Shown: one piece after another, positions 1-14,194 of the stretch
Layout of the letters: each line of letters opens with the position of its first letter
How positions within the stretch are numbered: position 1 is the first letter of the stretch
Assembly: GCF_028769735.1 (NCBI RefSeq)
Contig: NC_088169.1
Location: 38,044,729 to 38,108,728 of the forward strand
Length of the DNA stretch: 64,000 bases
DNA from: Zonotrichia leucophrys gambelii
Taxonomy: Eukaryota; Chordata; Aves; Passeriformes; Passerellidae
Reading direction: 5' to 3'
Translations under genes and position numbers: made by a program
Notes under the pieces: model-generated
The model's input: the letters and a program-made list of their open reading frames with translations, nothing else
What the model was told of the DNA's origin: nothing
Database searches by the model: none

Positions 1-2093
1 AAGTATGGTTTAGGCCTCACTGATGGTTTATGAAATGCCAGTATTTTGAATTAATATCTTCAAGTAAGGAGACGGTACAGTATATTCTTCAAGATATTAC
101 AATTTAATTAACATTTCATACAGTTTTATTTTTCTATTTATTTAATTATTTAGATATATTGATTTTTTAAAAAATACAAATCAGGTAAATAAGAAATGCA
201 AAATGAAGCTCACAAAGAATTACAGAAATTTGCTTGGTATAAGTTGCAATAACCATTTTCTCCTCACTATTTGATATACCTCTAATTTTAAAAATCCTAC
301 TATATCTAAGCGTGAACTTAATGGAAGTGTTCCTCTTACCAAATAAGTAAAATGCTCCATATAATGCACAAATAATTCTTGACTACCTACCTGCAAGTAA
401 AATTCTCTATGCCCCAATTCTTTTTCTTGTCATATAGGAGAACTTCACTGTTCACTTTGTCTATGAAAAAAATCCCAAAATTTAAACACTGCTACTCGTA
501 ACAACTGCTCAGAATCCCACTGAGAACCCACACAGAGAGCTGCAATAAGAAAAAGCAATCAGACCTATTAATTTTTGCTATGTTTTTATAACCCCAGCTT
601 ACATATTCCCTGAATGTTTTTTCCATCATTAATTTTCCCAGCATTATTTTTCTCCTCAGCTAATAAATTGGTATTTTAAATAAATGCTAACTTTATTCCA
701 CTAATAAGCTAATAATTCAAAATGTACCTACTCACAATATAACCCAAATAGAAATTCTGCTTTTCAGAAGTGTACTATTAAGCTACTTTTAAAAATATAA
801 GGAATACTTACTACTTGAAGATCAATTTCTCCTAAAGATATGGTGGATTAAAAGTTGATTACAGGGCCCATTCTTTCCCCTTGTAGGTAGTGGAAAGGTT
901 TTATGAGTGTTAGAAAGAAAATGGAACTGTCAAAATGGAATACAGATAAATTCATAATGAATTAGGGCACAAATTTTCAATAATGAAAAATGAAAATTCA
1001 AAATATTTGAGCTTCAATGCACTGAAACTCAGCAGACCTATTCAAATGTTCTTGGTTTCCTCTCTTGCTGCCACAATATTTAGGAACTTTGAAATAAAAT
1101 TTCTTCATTTAATTTGAAATTAAGGAATTTACATGTAATACTCAGGTGAACTCTTTTTTATCTTACAATCAAATAATCTCTACTATTTAACTTTTGGTAG
1201 CACTAATCATTTAAAAAAGCAACAAAAAGCACCAAAAAAACCCAAACACACACACACAAAAAAAACCACCACAAAAACAAAAACCAATTTCTGTATCCTT
1301 CTAAAAAGAAATAAGAATTACCTGAGGTTTGTCACCTTAACAGCTACAAAGTGTTCAGCGCTTGCAGAGACAAAGGGAGTTTCTTTTGTGGTGGCTTATA
1401 CTTAATACTTCAGCAACAACTAAACTATGAATATGTGTCAAAGGCTTTCATCAGGTAATCCCTTTGCTCTTTCTGAAGATATTTGGGTGGAAATGTTAGG
1501 AAAATTGTGACTTTTTCCCTGACCCTCAGCCAAAAGTGTCTTAGATACATGTTGCTTTATGTCAGAATACAGGCTGGTTTCAGTTTGCCATGAAACAAAA
1601 AGTAATACTCACGAGGAAAAGGAGAGGGTAAAATCACATGTACACACAGCTAATTTGGTGTTTGAGAAAGCCACCAAATAATAACATTTTCTCCCTTTGT
1701 TTCCCTAACCCTTCCACATATGGTGCATTGCAACTTAGAAATTTATGTCACAGTTTTCACCCTACACCAAATCTGAGGTTTCTTGGCATGTTTACTTTTC
1801 AAGTGTGTAACCGCATCAGCAGGATGCAGTCTAAAGTCTGAAAAGCTGATTTAAAAGGATTTTTAAAAAATCAAGTTTAAAAAGATTTCCAGATTTAAAA
1901 ATAGCGATGTTATCAAAATTTTTTTTCACTGTTGATAAAATCATGGTCTTAGACTAGACATAAACCTGCTTTGTCACATGCCAAAATCCTATTCCATCTT
2001 TTCATTAGTTATGCAGAGCTCAAATATACCCATTAGATAAACTAGAAAAGGCCATTGTGTGAATCAGTAAATTAATTGGTATTTTTGAAGAAG
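1..2093. other. AT-rich non-coding DNA, no gene seen
   Basis: I see no recognisable gene, RNA or transposon here. Open frames are short (about 65 codons at most), AT-driven and without domain-like composition. The only structured part is an A-rich tract with a short CA run near 1213-1288. It could be intronic or intergenic. Confidence 0.6.
1213..1288. repeat. A-rich low-complexity tract with short (CA)n
   Basis: The tract is almost only A and C, with several A-runs broken by C and a short CA run at about 1246-1257. It is low-complexity DNA. It could be a decayed poly(A) tail, but no retroposon body is visible next to it. Confidence 0.6.
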
Positions 2094-2245
2094 CATAAAA
2101 TCATTAAGGTTGGAAAAGACCTCCAAAATCATCAAGTCCAACCTCTGATGTAATACCACTATGCCCATTAAACCACATCAAAAAGTGCCCTGTCCAATTA
2201 TTTTTTGAATACTTACAGGGATGGTGACTCTACCACATCTCTTGT
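2094..2245 (-). mobile_element. CR1 LINE 3'-end fragment
   Basis: Read on the minus strand, this is the extreme 3' end of a CR1 non-LTR retrotransposon. The plus strand shows the reversed tail (ATCATTAAGGTTGGAAAAGA), then CATCAAGTCCAACC, then a decayed version of the usual text up to GGTGACTCTACCACATCTC. The copy is about 150 bp and carries no coding part. Its wording resembles the CR1 subfamily with GTTGGAAAAGACCTC near the end. Target duplications are not visible, as usual for CR1. The family call is firm; the upstream (plus-strand right) limit is approximate. Confidence 0.85.
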
Positions 2246-5200
2246 ATTACCAGGACTCACAAATATGAGGGTAAAAAAAATATAATTGTTTGATCTTGAA
2301 TTGTAGCTCACAATTTGCTTAATGTGACTCATCTAATAAAGTATTCTCATTTTATAGGGTTTGGCACTGACTCTTTGAAACATTCCAAATTTGCAGAATT
2401 ATGCTGCACATTTGAAAAAGTTCCACTGGATTTTTTTTTGTCTGCACTTGAAAAATATATTTTGAGTTAAGTGAGGTCAAAATTATGCAACAGAAAATTC
2501 CTCTTCAGTAAGATAAATCAATAAGATGAATTAGAGAAATCTACAAGACTGAAAGTTAGCAAGAATTCCTTTGGAGATGAATAAAATCATAATGCTTTAA
2601 CCACTTGCTGAGTGTTTAGAGTTCAAATAAAATGCAGCCCACACAGAGAGATATGCAGATATCTTTCATTTGCGATGTCATTAAAATAATACTTTTGCCT
2701 TTCCTCTATGTCACACATATACCTATTGTCTACAGAAAAGGATAAAATAATGTCAGAAGACAGTCTACTGTAGATTTCAGTATTTAAGAGACTGAAAATA
2801 GTATATGACAGCAACTGAGAAAAAATCCTGGGTTTTGAGCTCATAGTTTCCTCTTGGCAAAAATAGAATTGTATATGGGACAGTTGAAATCTTCTAGATC
2901 ATTAAATTGGCTTCCCTTCTTGATGTCATAAAATGTAGGTCTGGTATTTAATGGGATGTTCTGTATCACCTTTCTGTTCCGCTCTCCTTTCTACTTATGA
3001 TGTAACTGAATGGCAAATGACTGGAGATAATTTTTATATGAATGATGGAAGCATAGAAAATGTTTGGTTCATATCCTGGTCTTATTCCAGAGTCACTTCT
3101 TCAAGAATTACATAGGATAATATTTCATATAAGAATAAAACTTTAGGTAAATTCTGAATGTATCTAGAAAGAAATGACTAAGTTATGTAAATACGTGCAT
3201 TGCATGGGTCTTCAAATGCAATTTTCCTTAGAGATGTTGATAATTCCATTGCAATATACATGAAGTAGATTTTTTCATAATTACTCATGATATTTCTGAT
3301 ATATTTTTTAATAAACCTATATGAACTCTTTTTAAGAGCCCTATCATATATATAAATATATTCATATTTCTTGTGGCCTGTAACCTCTAGGTCTTTGATT
3401 TGTTTTCTGTCTCTTTTCCCATCTTCATTACTTTCTGGAGTGCTGGTTCAATTTTCACAGATATTGCAAAAAACAGGTCTTGTGGATGCAGCTAGCTTTA
3501 AAATAAATGAGTAAAGTTCTACTACAAATGCAGAAGGAAGGAAATTTAAAATAGTGTTCTACCACTGTGCCTAAATCAGGCTGCATTAATTATATCTGGT
3601 GGAGGAAAATATCACTTAAAAATTATGTGCTGTGCATGATGTCACAGCAAACATATATTGCTGAGTTTATGCATCTATTGGATTTTTCTAACTCACTGAA
3701 AATAAATATAAATTATCTTGTTTTCACAACATTAATGAAGATTTGATATCTTTGGTGATATAGGAGCTCGCTTCTTCTCTTTCCCCTTTGCCTCATAAAT
3801 CTTGCTGAGGAAAGTGTAGTTACTTCAATACATTGTTGATTTTTATACCATCTTTTGGGGTCAGGATAATGAGTTACAAAAATTATATTGATCTCATACC
3901 AGCTAGGTAAATCTTCCATGACCTTGTATTTTCTTTTCTTCCTCTCATCCCCTGTCCCCTTTAGTTTTCTTTATCAATTTTTCTAACACATCCTAGAGTA
4001 ATCTGCTTTCTGTATACACATGATTCAGGAAGGCTGAAGATAAAAAAAAAAAATGTTACTTATATGTTACATTGCAATAAACTTCTCTTCACAGGTCCTC
4101 AGCACAAGTAAGTTCAATTACACAGTTGTTTAATTATATTCTTATCCCTGTACTGATACTCCTTCACTGCCATTCTTCCTTCTGTCCTGCATGAACTCTG
4201 GGAAATAGTAGAATAAAAAGACCATTTTAGCACGAGCTTGCATAATAATCTCACTTTGATCTTCCATAGGAATTCTGCAACCTTAAAGACTGATCAGAGA
4301 AAAAATGCTGCTTTTCCACAAGATATTACTGAAGAAAAGAACTTGTGTTATTGCCCACAGCCATAAAGCAAATGCAGACATTTTACGTTTTGTCACAACA
4401 AGGGTTTCAGGACTTCACATTGATAGCAAGGGTGACCTTAAGAATCCAGAAGTAGAAACAAAGACCAAAGTATCCCTTGAAAATACCTAACAAATACATT
4501 GAATTCCCAGACATCATCTTGAAAACTGGAATTCTATGTTCATGCTACATTTTCTTCTTTCTCAGTAATCATACCACAGAATCAGTATTTTCTGTAATCT
4601 TCAGTTACATTAGCCCATTCAGTTACATTAGTAACTGAATTACATTCTTCAGTTACATTAGTATTTTTACTAATTACATTAGTAAGTTCTGTAATCTACA
4701 TGATACACCTCTGCCTTGTTGTTCTGAGCTTTATATTTATTCTGAATGAAACAGAAACTTTGGTAAAGATAACATGTGAGACAATCACAGGTTTATAATA
4801 ATGTAGTCATAGACAATGAAGATTATTTTCCAGACTTCTGTGATGAAACATAAGCAAATTCCTCACCAGCTATATTTTGTTTTTTTCTCTTAACTCTACA
4901 ACATGCATAGGAGTCCTGGCACTTTTATTCTCTCTAAGATTCTCTATTATTTCAACAGCACTTGACAACTGACTGCTACAGATAACAGGTAGGAAAATTT
5001 AAAAATAGTTTGATATTTTGGAGACATTTTTGTTTCTTTCTTGTTTGTCTCACTTTTTACTCTTCTGGACAAGACTTGAAAATAATGGAAATTCTCTAAA
5101 AATTCCTGTGTTTTTCTTCTGTAACAATATATGTTTAGGGCTTGGGCACTGGCATAGGAGTAAAAGATTCTCCTAATAAAACAAACTCAAGAACTAGAAA

Positions 5201-7180
5201 TATCCTTGGAAAAAAAATTATTGGCAGAAACAAAGCCACAATCACTTTTGAGCAGCCTTACTGGAAAAAAAATAGCTCATTTTAATATATTAATAATTAG
5301 AAATAATCAGCAATATTGCTACTAAAAGGAAGCTTTGTATTCACAAATGAGAAATCATGTACACTAAAAAAAACATTATTATAACACAAGAATAGCCAGG
5401 AATTTTTAAAATCATTAAAGGTTAGCAAAAAGACTTTCAAGGTAATGTTACAGAACATAGAGAAGAGGTAAATCTTGTTGCCAAATTGTCATATCTATTA
5501 AATAAAAATAGAAACACAATCAATACCAGAAACTGAGAAAATAAAATTACTTAAAACAACCAAATTAATTTCTCAAATCTAGTGGTTAGTTTCTCCCCAC
5601 AATGACCCACAGCTTTTATCAGGTAGATTCAGTCCCTGACCAGAAAAAAAAATAAAAAGAAAAAACAACCAAATGTATGATGCTATTTTCAGAAATTGTA
5701 TCCTTTTTCTCTGTATTTTGATGATGTGAGTCAGTAATCAATATTTTATCTTACATTTTTAAGGATTTAATAATTATACCAAGTGTAGAGTTCAGCAGAA
5801 AAAGCCAAATATATTCTATCAACCTTCCTCTGCTATTTTTTGTACTGAAAAGAGAAGTAATTTCCAGTTCATTCCTTTAGAAAAAGAATATCTCTCAAGG
5901 GTAGAATATTTTGATTACTACATAAAAATACAAAAGGTTTGTTTTACATACTTTCCATATCCTGAGGTAAATTTAAACCTAGTAAAGTGGTTGAACCAGG
6001 AGAAAAAGCTTTATCAGTATTCTGACATTGATGCAATGAAAAAATATTGAATATTCCTTCTAGGTGTAAAATTTTCATCAACTTCCTTTTATCTCACCAA
6101 AATATTTAAGCTGTTAATATTGTCACTCTGCATACAAATCAGAGTTGTAACAGACTTGTAACAAACACCATACAAGAAGCTTATGAGCTGCAAACACAGA
6201 GACACATAAAGCATTATAACTTGAATTCTCTTTCAGAATTTACTTTGAAGATGCTTGAATTTTCTGGCTTCTAGATCTGCCACTAGAAAAGGAATATTTG
6301 TCAATCCATGTGATTGGAGCTGTGATAGTGCACTGTCCTCAAGATAGTGCACTGTGAAGCTAGCCAAAGCAGTGTTCCTTTTAAAACTTGCTACTACTAT
6401 CCTACTGTTATATGTTGGGCTGGGAGGCATTTAAACAGAAAAAGAGTGAGTTGGAAAACACTCCCAAATTCTCAGTCCTGAGCCAGGCTTTGACTAATAG
6501 ATCTATATTAAAAGTAAATAAAGCAAAAAATAGCACCACCACTACAATCCCCCTACATACACATAAATGCCCAAATGAACAACTCTCCTTAATAAATATC
6601 TAAATATTTCAGTCAAAATTATGTGGACTGTAAGCATTTCAGGATCAAGCAGTTATCCTGGAAACCTTGACTGGTGGTTCCTTACACTGGATTTATGATA
6701 TCTCCAGCTGGTTCAGCTGGACAAACTTTTAGGCTCGGCTGGCCTCATGCAGACACAAAGCTGTAGAGGGAAAAAACCCCAAAAACATCACCATCTCCCT
6801 ATCTACCACTGGAAATAACTCTTTTTCAAAACCGGTACCTTGGTCTTCATGCATACCTTCCTTAAATGAAATATTCTTTCATTACAGCCTCACATCCCAG
6901 CACATTTCTAATACTACAGTAAAAATGGTTCATTTAGTGATGGAAGACTAAACTCCATACCATGACCTAACTAACCATGCTAGGTACTGACCCACAAGTA
7001 TGGTATGAGAGACCTCCCACTCAAATCCTCATATGTACATGGACTTCATAGGAATTTCATGTGCACATGCATTTGAAACTTTGTGCTCAAATTTTCTCAA
7101 ACTCTGGCTGTTTGAATGTATTGTGTTTAACTTCATGACTCCTACCTCTGCTTTTCTATAAAAGCATATTCTGTGTTTTT
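2246..7180. other. AT-rich single-copy DNA, no gene seen
   Basis: No recognisable gene or transposon. Contents are AT-rich text with A- and T-runs, a degenerate short tandem array at 4591-4697, and a small local duplication near 6331-6355 (TAGTGCACTGT twice). The short open frames here look random. Confidence 0.55.
4591..4697. repeat. Degenerate tandem array of TTCAGTTACATTAGTA-like units
   Basis: Variants of CAGTTACATTAG occur several times in about 100 bp, and the block starts and ends with the same 10-mer TCTGTAATCT (4591-4600 and 4688-4697). Some units are inverted (TTAGTAACTGAATTAC), so the block can also fold. This looks like local replication slippage. No function is implied. Confidence 0.65.
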
Positions 7181-7900
7181 ACAGAACCATAAAAATTTTT
7201 GGGTTGGATGCAACATTTAAAGACCTACTGCAGGTCCCTTGCTCTGGACAGTGACACCATTCACTAGGTCAGGCTACTAAAAGCCCCATTCAACCTGGAA
7301 CACTTATACTGGGTGTGACAGATACAACATCTCACTCTCATCATAAAATATTTCCTGCTTATGTTCAATTTAATCATCTCTCTTCCAGTTTAAAACCATT
7401 GCTCCTTGTCTTGTCACTGCAGGCATTGGTAACAAAAGTTTCTCTCCACCTTTCCTTCAAGGGTTTTTTGTATGTTAGAAGGCCTCAATAATGTTTCCTC
7501 TCCAGGCTGAATATCCCCAGAAATCTCAGCCTTCCTTCACAGGAGATGTGTTCCCTCCTTCTGACAATTTTTATGACCCCCTCCAGACCTGCTCCAAGAT
7601 CCTTGTGTGTTGCTTATACTGGTGAGTCCAGAGTGTGGTGCAGTACTCTAGGTGGTGTCTCATCAGAGTGGAGTGGAGGGGAGAGGAAAAATCATCTCCC
7701 TTGATCTGCTGCTGGCCACAATAATTTTGATGCAGCCCAGACTGTGACTGCCTTTCTAAGATGAAAGTTCACCTCATATAAAGGACTTTGTACTTGGCCT
7801 TGTTGAATTCACGAGGCTCATATTAACCTACTTCTACAGGCTGGCATGTCCCTGTGGATGGCAACTCTTCCCTAAAGGCTACCATTCCTTCCATGATTCT
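7181..7900 (-). mobile_element. CR1 LINE, 5'-truncated, about 0.7 kb
   Basis: On the minus strand this is the 3' part of a CR1 retrotransposon: the end of the reverse-transcriptase ORF and the 3' UTR. The plus strand starts with the reversed tail (ACAGAACCATAAAAATTTTTGGGTTGGA). It then runs through typical CR1 text: CCAGTTTAAAACCATTGCTCCTTGTC, GGCTGAATATCCCCAGAAATCTCAGCC, CAGAGTGGAGTGGAGGG, TTTGATGCAGCCCAG and TTGTTGAATTCACGAGG. It fades after about 7890. Stops and indels break the coding part, so the copy is dead. It is more diverged than the copy at 30.6 kb, which suggests an older insertion. Confidence 0.88.
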
Positions 7901-10409
7901 ATAACAGCAGACAAGCACCTGTATCTCTGTTTCTGGTGTAAAAATCCATAGGTGGAGGATATTCACAGTGCCTCCATAAGCACAGAGATTTTTGGTTTTT
8001 TTTTTCATTTGGATTATCTACTGCTTCATTGATGGTGTGAAATAAATCTTCTATCCAAGAAAAATTTATTTTTTTCCTTCAAAAAGAAAACAAGTTTCTC
8101 TTATGAGAGTAGACTGCCAAGTTTTTCAGAGATAGAATTTCCCAGTACTATGTGGGAAATCTGCATGATTGGCCAATAAGCACCAGATCAGTCTGCTTTT
8201 TAATATGGCCCAGGATTAAAAAAGTATTTTCAATTGAAGCTGTAATTTGTTAGTATAATATTATTTTTTCAGGGTAAGTCAGTTCAGATCCCAGTATAAA
8301 TTTCAGTATTGCTAGGAAAGATTTAACTTTCATGAAGTGACAAGGCGAAAAAATCATGCTTTATCTCCCCTATGTATTAGCTAATCCACGGTTTTGAGAA
8401 GTTCTCTCTGAAGACTTATCTCATAGAAACTTTAATCTCTATCAGCAGTTCTCCTAATACGTACTCCCAGTTGTGAGTATATCCCTGCTTCTTGTTTAGT
8501 AATTTATTCTATCCTGGGATTTGTGTGAGGCATTATGAAACAAAATAAAGAACTAGAATAAAATACATAGGAATGTACACAGGCCAAACATCTCAGAGAA
8601 ATGGGCTGGCAAACGGCTTTCAGTAGCACCAGTGACCAGCTGGATGTACAGTGCTCTTAAAGTACTTTGAAGTTCTGAAACTTCAGAGTTAAGTAAATCC
8701 AGAGGACAACCCTAAGACCATTTATATGATCAAAATAAAATTAATTAGTAAGGTTAACCTTAACAAATTTTAAAAATTTTAAAAATATTTTAAAAGAGAC
8801 AGGAGGGAAATATATACATGGGGATCAACAGAAGAAGACTTGTCATTTGACCTCTTTCTCTCTGGTAAAATGACTATAACATCATTATGTTTCAGGAACT
8901 TAATAAATGTTTATTAAAAACTACTCTTATGACAGGCACTACTTTAGGGGATATCACATCTACTCTTCCCTGAACCTTTTACAAGAGAATATCAGGAAAA
9001 GATTACATTAGCATCTATTCCAGGAAGAGTTATATATAAAAAGAGCAAGCTGCCTCTCATATTCTGAAATTCTGAAGACACAAACCATTTCTTGGAGTGC
9101 ATAATATCTTTTCTTGAGGGCTACATTTTTGAAAGTCTTATAGTTCCATAGTCCCACAGTCAGGACAAAGCAATTGTATTTTAATCTAGTTCACAAAAAA
9201 ACCCCAAAACCTACAAAACCCCACAGATCTCAGCTTCCTAAATTTGGTACTACAAAAAATAAAAAGAGACATAATAATTTAAAAGTTAGGAGAACCACAG
9301 AACAATAATATACATACAGCAGGTGCACTAAATATTTGTCTTTTTGAGGGGTGGTGATGTTTATTTTGTTTTAAGATTGGGTTTTGTCATCAAGGTTCAT
9401 TTCTAGCTGGAGATGACTGAGAGACATCTGCTTTTTCTCTAAAGGAAGTTAAGGAAACATTATAGGAATTAACTAATAGAATGATATGGCTTGAAGAGGG
9501 ATTTAATATGAAGCAGTTATTAAATTTCAATTTATATTGGAACAGCTGAGCTCACAACCCATTGCACAGCACCTGAATCATGATCTAGGGCATTCCCAGA
9601 TTTCTTCTTAAAACATCATGCAAGGTTTTCACTGATGCACCTGCCTGAATTCAGGAACTTTATGTGGGTAGATTTTAAAAAGTTTTCTGAGCTATTCTGA
9701 TTCAGGACTGATTGATCTTAATTTGAATATTCTGACATTTGTAAAGAAATTTCTTTTCACAAAATGCATTCGTTGGGGAAGAAGATAGTATCAGATATTA
9801 AAAAACCCACAGTTTAATAATTTATCTACTTTTTCTCCTCAGAAAACAAATGCAAAGTTAGATATGTTTCTAAAGAAATTGCCACATACAATACTGTCTG
9901 AAGCAATTACAAGTTTGTTTGGTTTTTTTTTAAGCCATTTTTAACAGCACTTTTCATCATTGTTTTTGGTGTATTGCTCTTAGGACACTCTGAAAGCACA
10001 TTTTAAAACTTTAAATCATTCTTTAGTTTTCCTAATACTTTCTAAAAGTAAATGTTGAATACCTCTCTTTGATTTGTATATTAGGAATTACAGAAATGAA
10101 ATATGCATCACTCTACTTGTGGTACACAAGTTCCCAGTCTCTCACACAAGTCCTGCACAGAGCAATTCATTAAACCTCATGTGATGCAATAAGCAGAAAC
10201 TACTTGGTGCCATATATGCAGCAAAAAAATCTCACTGAAATAGCTGAACTGCTTTAATGAATGATTGATATGAAGGGCATAAACATCCCCCATGCTCTTG
10301 CTGACAAGTTTTTTCAGCAGAACAGTGTTCTCTCTAGTAAAATGAAGGAGAAAACTGAATATCTAGCCCAGAAAGAACACAATGAGGTTCACTATATTTC
10401 CAGACAAGT
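7901..10409. other. AT-rich single-copy DNA, no gene seen
   Basis: No recognisable gene or transposon. There are some A-rich strings (for example near 9195-9260) and otherwise unremarkable text up to the start of the CR1 at about 10.4 kb. Confidence 0.55.
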
Positions 10410-11299
10410 AATCTTGTTTAACATCTTTGTCAGTGATACAGACATGGGATTCCATATACCCTCATCAGGTTTGTCCATGACACCATACTGTGTGATGTGG
10501 TGGACATACTGGTGGTAAAGGATTCCAGAGGGACCTCACCAAGCCAGTCCATGTGAACCTCATGAAGTTCAACAGGCAAAACATAAGGTCCTGCACCTGG
10601 ATGAGGGAAATCCTTAACACAATTACCAGCTGGGTGGAAAATGGATTAGAGACAGCCCTGAGGAGAAGGACTTGGGGGTGTTGATTGATGAGAAATTTAT
10701 GAGCCAATAATGTGAGCTTGCAGTGCAGAAAGCCAGCCCTAATCTAGGATACATCAAAAGCAGCATGGCCAGCAGGACAAGGAAGGTGGTTCTGCCCCTC
10801 TACTCTGCTCTCCTGAGACCCCACCTGGAGTGCTCATCCGGCTCTGGGGTCTCCAGCACACATAGGACCTGTTGGAGCGAGGAGGCCACAAAGATGATCA
10901 GAGGGCTGGAGAAGGTCTGCTATGAAGACAGGCTGAGAGAGTTGGGGCTGCTCATCCTGGAGAGGAGAAGGCTCTGGGCCTTCTCTTAGAGCAGCCTTCC
11001 AGTACCTGAGGGGGTTACAAGAAGGCTGGAGAGGGATTTTTTTACAAGAAGCCTGTAGTGATAGGACAACAGGGAATGACCTTAAGCTCAACAGGATTAG
11101 ATATTAGGAAGAACTTCTTAATTGTGAAGTTGGGGAGGCAATGGAACAGATTGCTCAGAGGAGTTGGATGCTCCACCCCTCTAACTGCTCAAGGCTAGGT
11201 TGAACAATAGGTTAGCAGTCTGAGAAACCTGGTTTAATGAAAGGTGCTGTTGCCCACAGCAGGTCTCTTCCATCCCCAAAAAATTCTGTGATTCTATTC
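10410..11299 (+). mobile_element. CR1 LINE, 5'-truncated, about 0.9 kb, with RT C-terminal remnants
   Basis: This is a plus-strand CR1 copy holding the C-terminal third of the reverse-transcriptase ORF and the 3' UTR. In shifting frames I can read CR1 blocks: a decayed 'LFNIFVSDTD' near 10415; EEKDLGVLIDEKF near 10665; MASRTRKVVLPLYSALLRPH near 10765; ATKMIRGLEKVCYEDRLREL near 10890. The 3' UTR follows (AGGAAGAACTTCTTAATTGTGA near 11106) and the copy ends at TTCTGTGATTCTATTC, close to 11299. Frameshifts and stops separate the blocks, so it cannot encode an active enzyme. The short open frames in this interval are relics or antisense shadows of this ORF. Confidence 0.92.
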
Positions 11300-14194
11300 C
11301 ATTGTTAATCAGACAAATACTTAGGAAAAAATAAATTAAACTAAGAGGTGACAAGTAAAAGATTAAGAATACAAATTAACATGTCTATAAGCAAGCATCA
11401 GATAAGTAAATACAGGCTTAGAAGAATCACTGGAAGCTGGAGGTCAATAAGGGCAGACACAACAGGGGGCTTATTGAAGTTGAAATTTAGAGAAAAAAAG
11501 CTGTGCTGGAACAAAAGTTGCCCTTATTTTCAAAGGTCAAATTCTGATCAGCTAGGAAGTTATCTCTGTGAAATTTCTGAACCCAAGTAATGGATTTCTC
11601 TGTATTGCACTACTAGAATAAGTCCTTAAGTTTTAGCTTACAGTCCTACTATTCTGATTCAGACTATCTCTGGCAGTCTCAACATTAGTTTTCATCTGAA
11701 AAAAAAACACTTGAATTTTTTAATTACTTCAAATTTAGTCAATTTTTATTTCACTTTTCAATGATTGGCAGCAGCTTTCCTGAGACTATATTTGTTCACC
11801 TGTAACCTTTTCTGCTTCTGAAATATTTTACTTGTATATTTTTCTTGATCTCCTCAGTGTCACCTCCTGATTTAGATTTGTTATTTCCTACTGAGTTATT
11901 TGATTTCTTGTCTGTTAAGATTTGTTTTATTTCCATAGGGTTGTGACTGGTATAAGTGAATTTTTTACTTCCCCTGGAATTAATTGTCCTTCAATTCATA
12001 CATTATAGTTTAGAATTGAAAAATAAAAGGGCATATTTACAAAGCATCTGCTGTTTGCATAGTACAGCACTTGTGTTCAAAAGGAAGATTGTTTGAACTT
12101 TTATGTGTTGTCATACCCCATAAGTTTTCCCTTCACTGTCATTTGAGGTGACAAGCATGTTTTCCAAGGCAGTATTGTATAATAACCGAAAAGACAAGTT
12201 AGTCTATGTTTTTAATAGAAAATTAAAGTGCTGGGTTGTTACACGTAGTTGCTGCAATCACATGTGAGAGATATGAGAGATATAAGCAAAATTAAAAATA
12301 AAACCCCCAAATTCAGTTGACAAAGTGACTAAAGAAAAGAATTTATTGAAAAATATATTTAAAAGGTAGTGTTATTTTTTTCTTATACCCCATTCCCTAA
12401 ATTATGCCTAAAGAGGACATATTTTCACATAAAGTGTTTCAATATAATACAGTCCTTTAATCTATGGAGCCTGTACTCCCTATATTCTTTGTGGAGTCAA
12501 TTTTTAAACAGGTAAGTATTTCTCAAAGATATTTTCAAGCTGGTAAAGAATAAAATTTGCTCACCAGAATAAATAATTTTATGGATCAAGCTTTTCTATT
12601 TAATAATTCTTTTGCAATTATTTTGTATGTTCACTTGTTTGCTTCTAATGAGGGAAATAAGGGCAGTCATTGCAGGGTATTCAGACATCCTCAGTGTTTA
12701 GCAAGGTCCCGGAAATGCTCACCTGTGTGATCAGGTGAAGATAGTGCTGTGGGTTTCCTTCTGCAGTCTGAGCTTACACTGCAGTGCAGAGAGAGTTGCT
12801 TCACTTCCATTCAGCAATGCCTGAAACAGTTTCTGACAAATTGTGCAGCAGAATGGTTGGAGTAAGGGGTAATTGTCAATACCAAACTGTACAGATGTGG
12901 TCCAAATGTCCAGGATCCCAGTGTTTTGCTTTCTCATGTATTTCTAGTAGCATAGAAAGGCTGTGTTTTGATTCTCTGTATGCAGACACCTGTTACACTC
13001 TAGAAAGAAGTAGTGTAAAAGCAGGAAGGAAGGAAGACTTCAGAATATCATGCCAGTAAGGAAAATACAGGACCTGGATGAGAAACAAAGCGCTCAAGGG
13101 TGCACAAAGGGATTTCTAAGTATAACCACTGAATGGGTGGAAAGGCTTGGAAGTTCAGCAAGGGTAATGACATCTTCTAGGCAAAGAGCTCCAGTGGTCC
13201 TTCTGCCCAAGTGATCAGTCTTTACTGAGAGCCTGGGATTATCCTGAGATGTAGACTAGTGAAAAAATTGCTCTCACTCTTCTGTCATGATTTTAAGTGC
13301 AGAGTGTCATTCACCAGCATTTTATCTATTGAAATAAACTTGGTTTCTCAAAAGTCTGAGTGGGCCTACCCACCAGAGGAAGGGACTATCACATAAGAAG
13401 AGCATTGATTTCCAAAGATTATTTAAATTTCTTATGGATATACATATTGCTCTTTGTTTTGTATTGTATATGAGTAGTACCATTATGTCAACTTCAGAGA
13501 GCTGGTGAGTATGGAGCTTAAATATATAGTTTAGGTGGAAAATTTCCTCAACAGTCCTCATACACCTTCACCAATGATTTATATATTTGCCCAGGGTTTG
13601 CTCAAATGCTTAATTCAATTTAAAAAAAAGCTTGTAATTGAAAAATCTTCATCTTATATTAAAAAAAAGTTGTTTATATTCATTCTTGACTGCTCACTTA
13701 GGGATAGAAATGTGAAAGCAACATATTTTTGTTAAAATATTTATAAAATGAGCTAGTAGCTTTCTTAGAGGAAGTTCCCAATTTATTCTGTTTGGAAATG
13801 GTAACAAGTAGGCTTGAAGGAACACTTAACCTTTAAAATAAGGAAATTAAAATTCTTTACCACACGCTGCTAAATGCTAAAGCTGAATTTTCCTTTGCTA
13901 ATTCGCATAATAATAATGCCACCCAGAATATTTGTCATAAAATCCAAAGTTATTTTTTTTATAAAACACATCCACCCACCCTGAAGACACACCTTAAATG
14001 ATCTCTATTCACTCGACTAATGAAAAAGAAACAAATATTCTATTGTGAAAAGATGAATGACATTTCAGGCACAATTCCCTTTGCAAAGAAGAACTATTTA
14101 AGTAATTTGTCATGCATTTTTGCATGCTTGTTTGTCTCGTCAGAGTACACGTGAACGGATTTCTTAATGAGACACATTTGTTTTATTTGGATAA

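Noticed and set aside
4591..4697. Short repeated array considered as a CRISPR-like array
   Set aside because: Units are degenerate, partly inverted, and lack regular spacers, and the genome is a vertebrate one.
10261..11091. Several 80-88-codon frames on both strands
   Set aside because: They are decayed CR1 reverse-transcriptase pieces or their antisense shadows, not separate genes.
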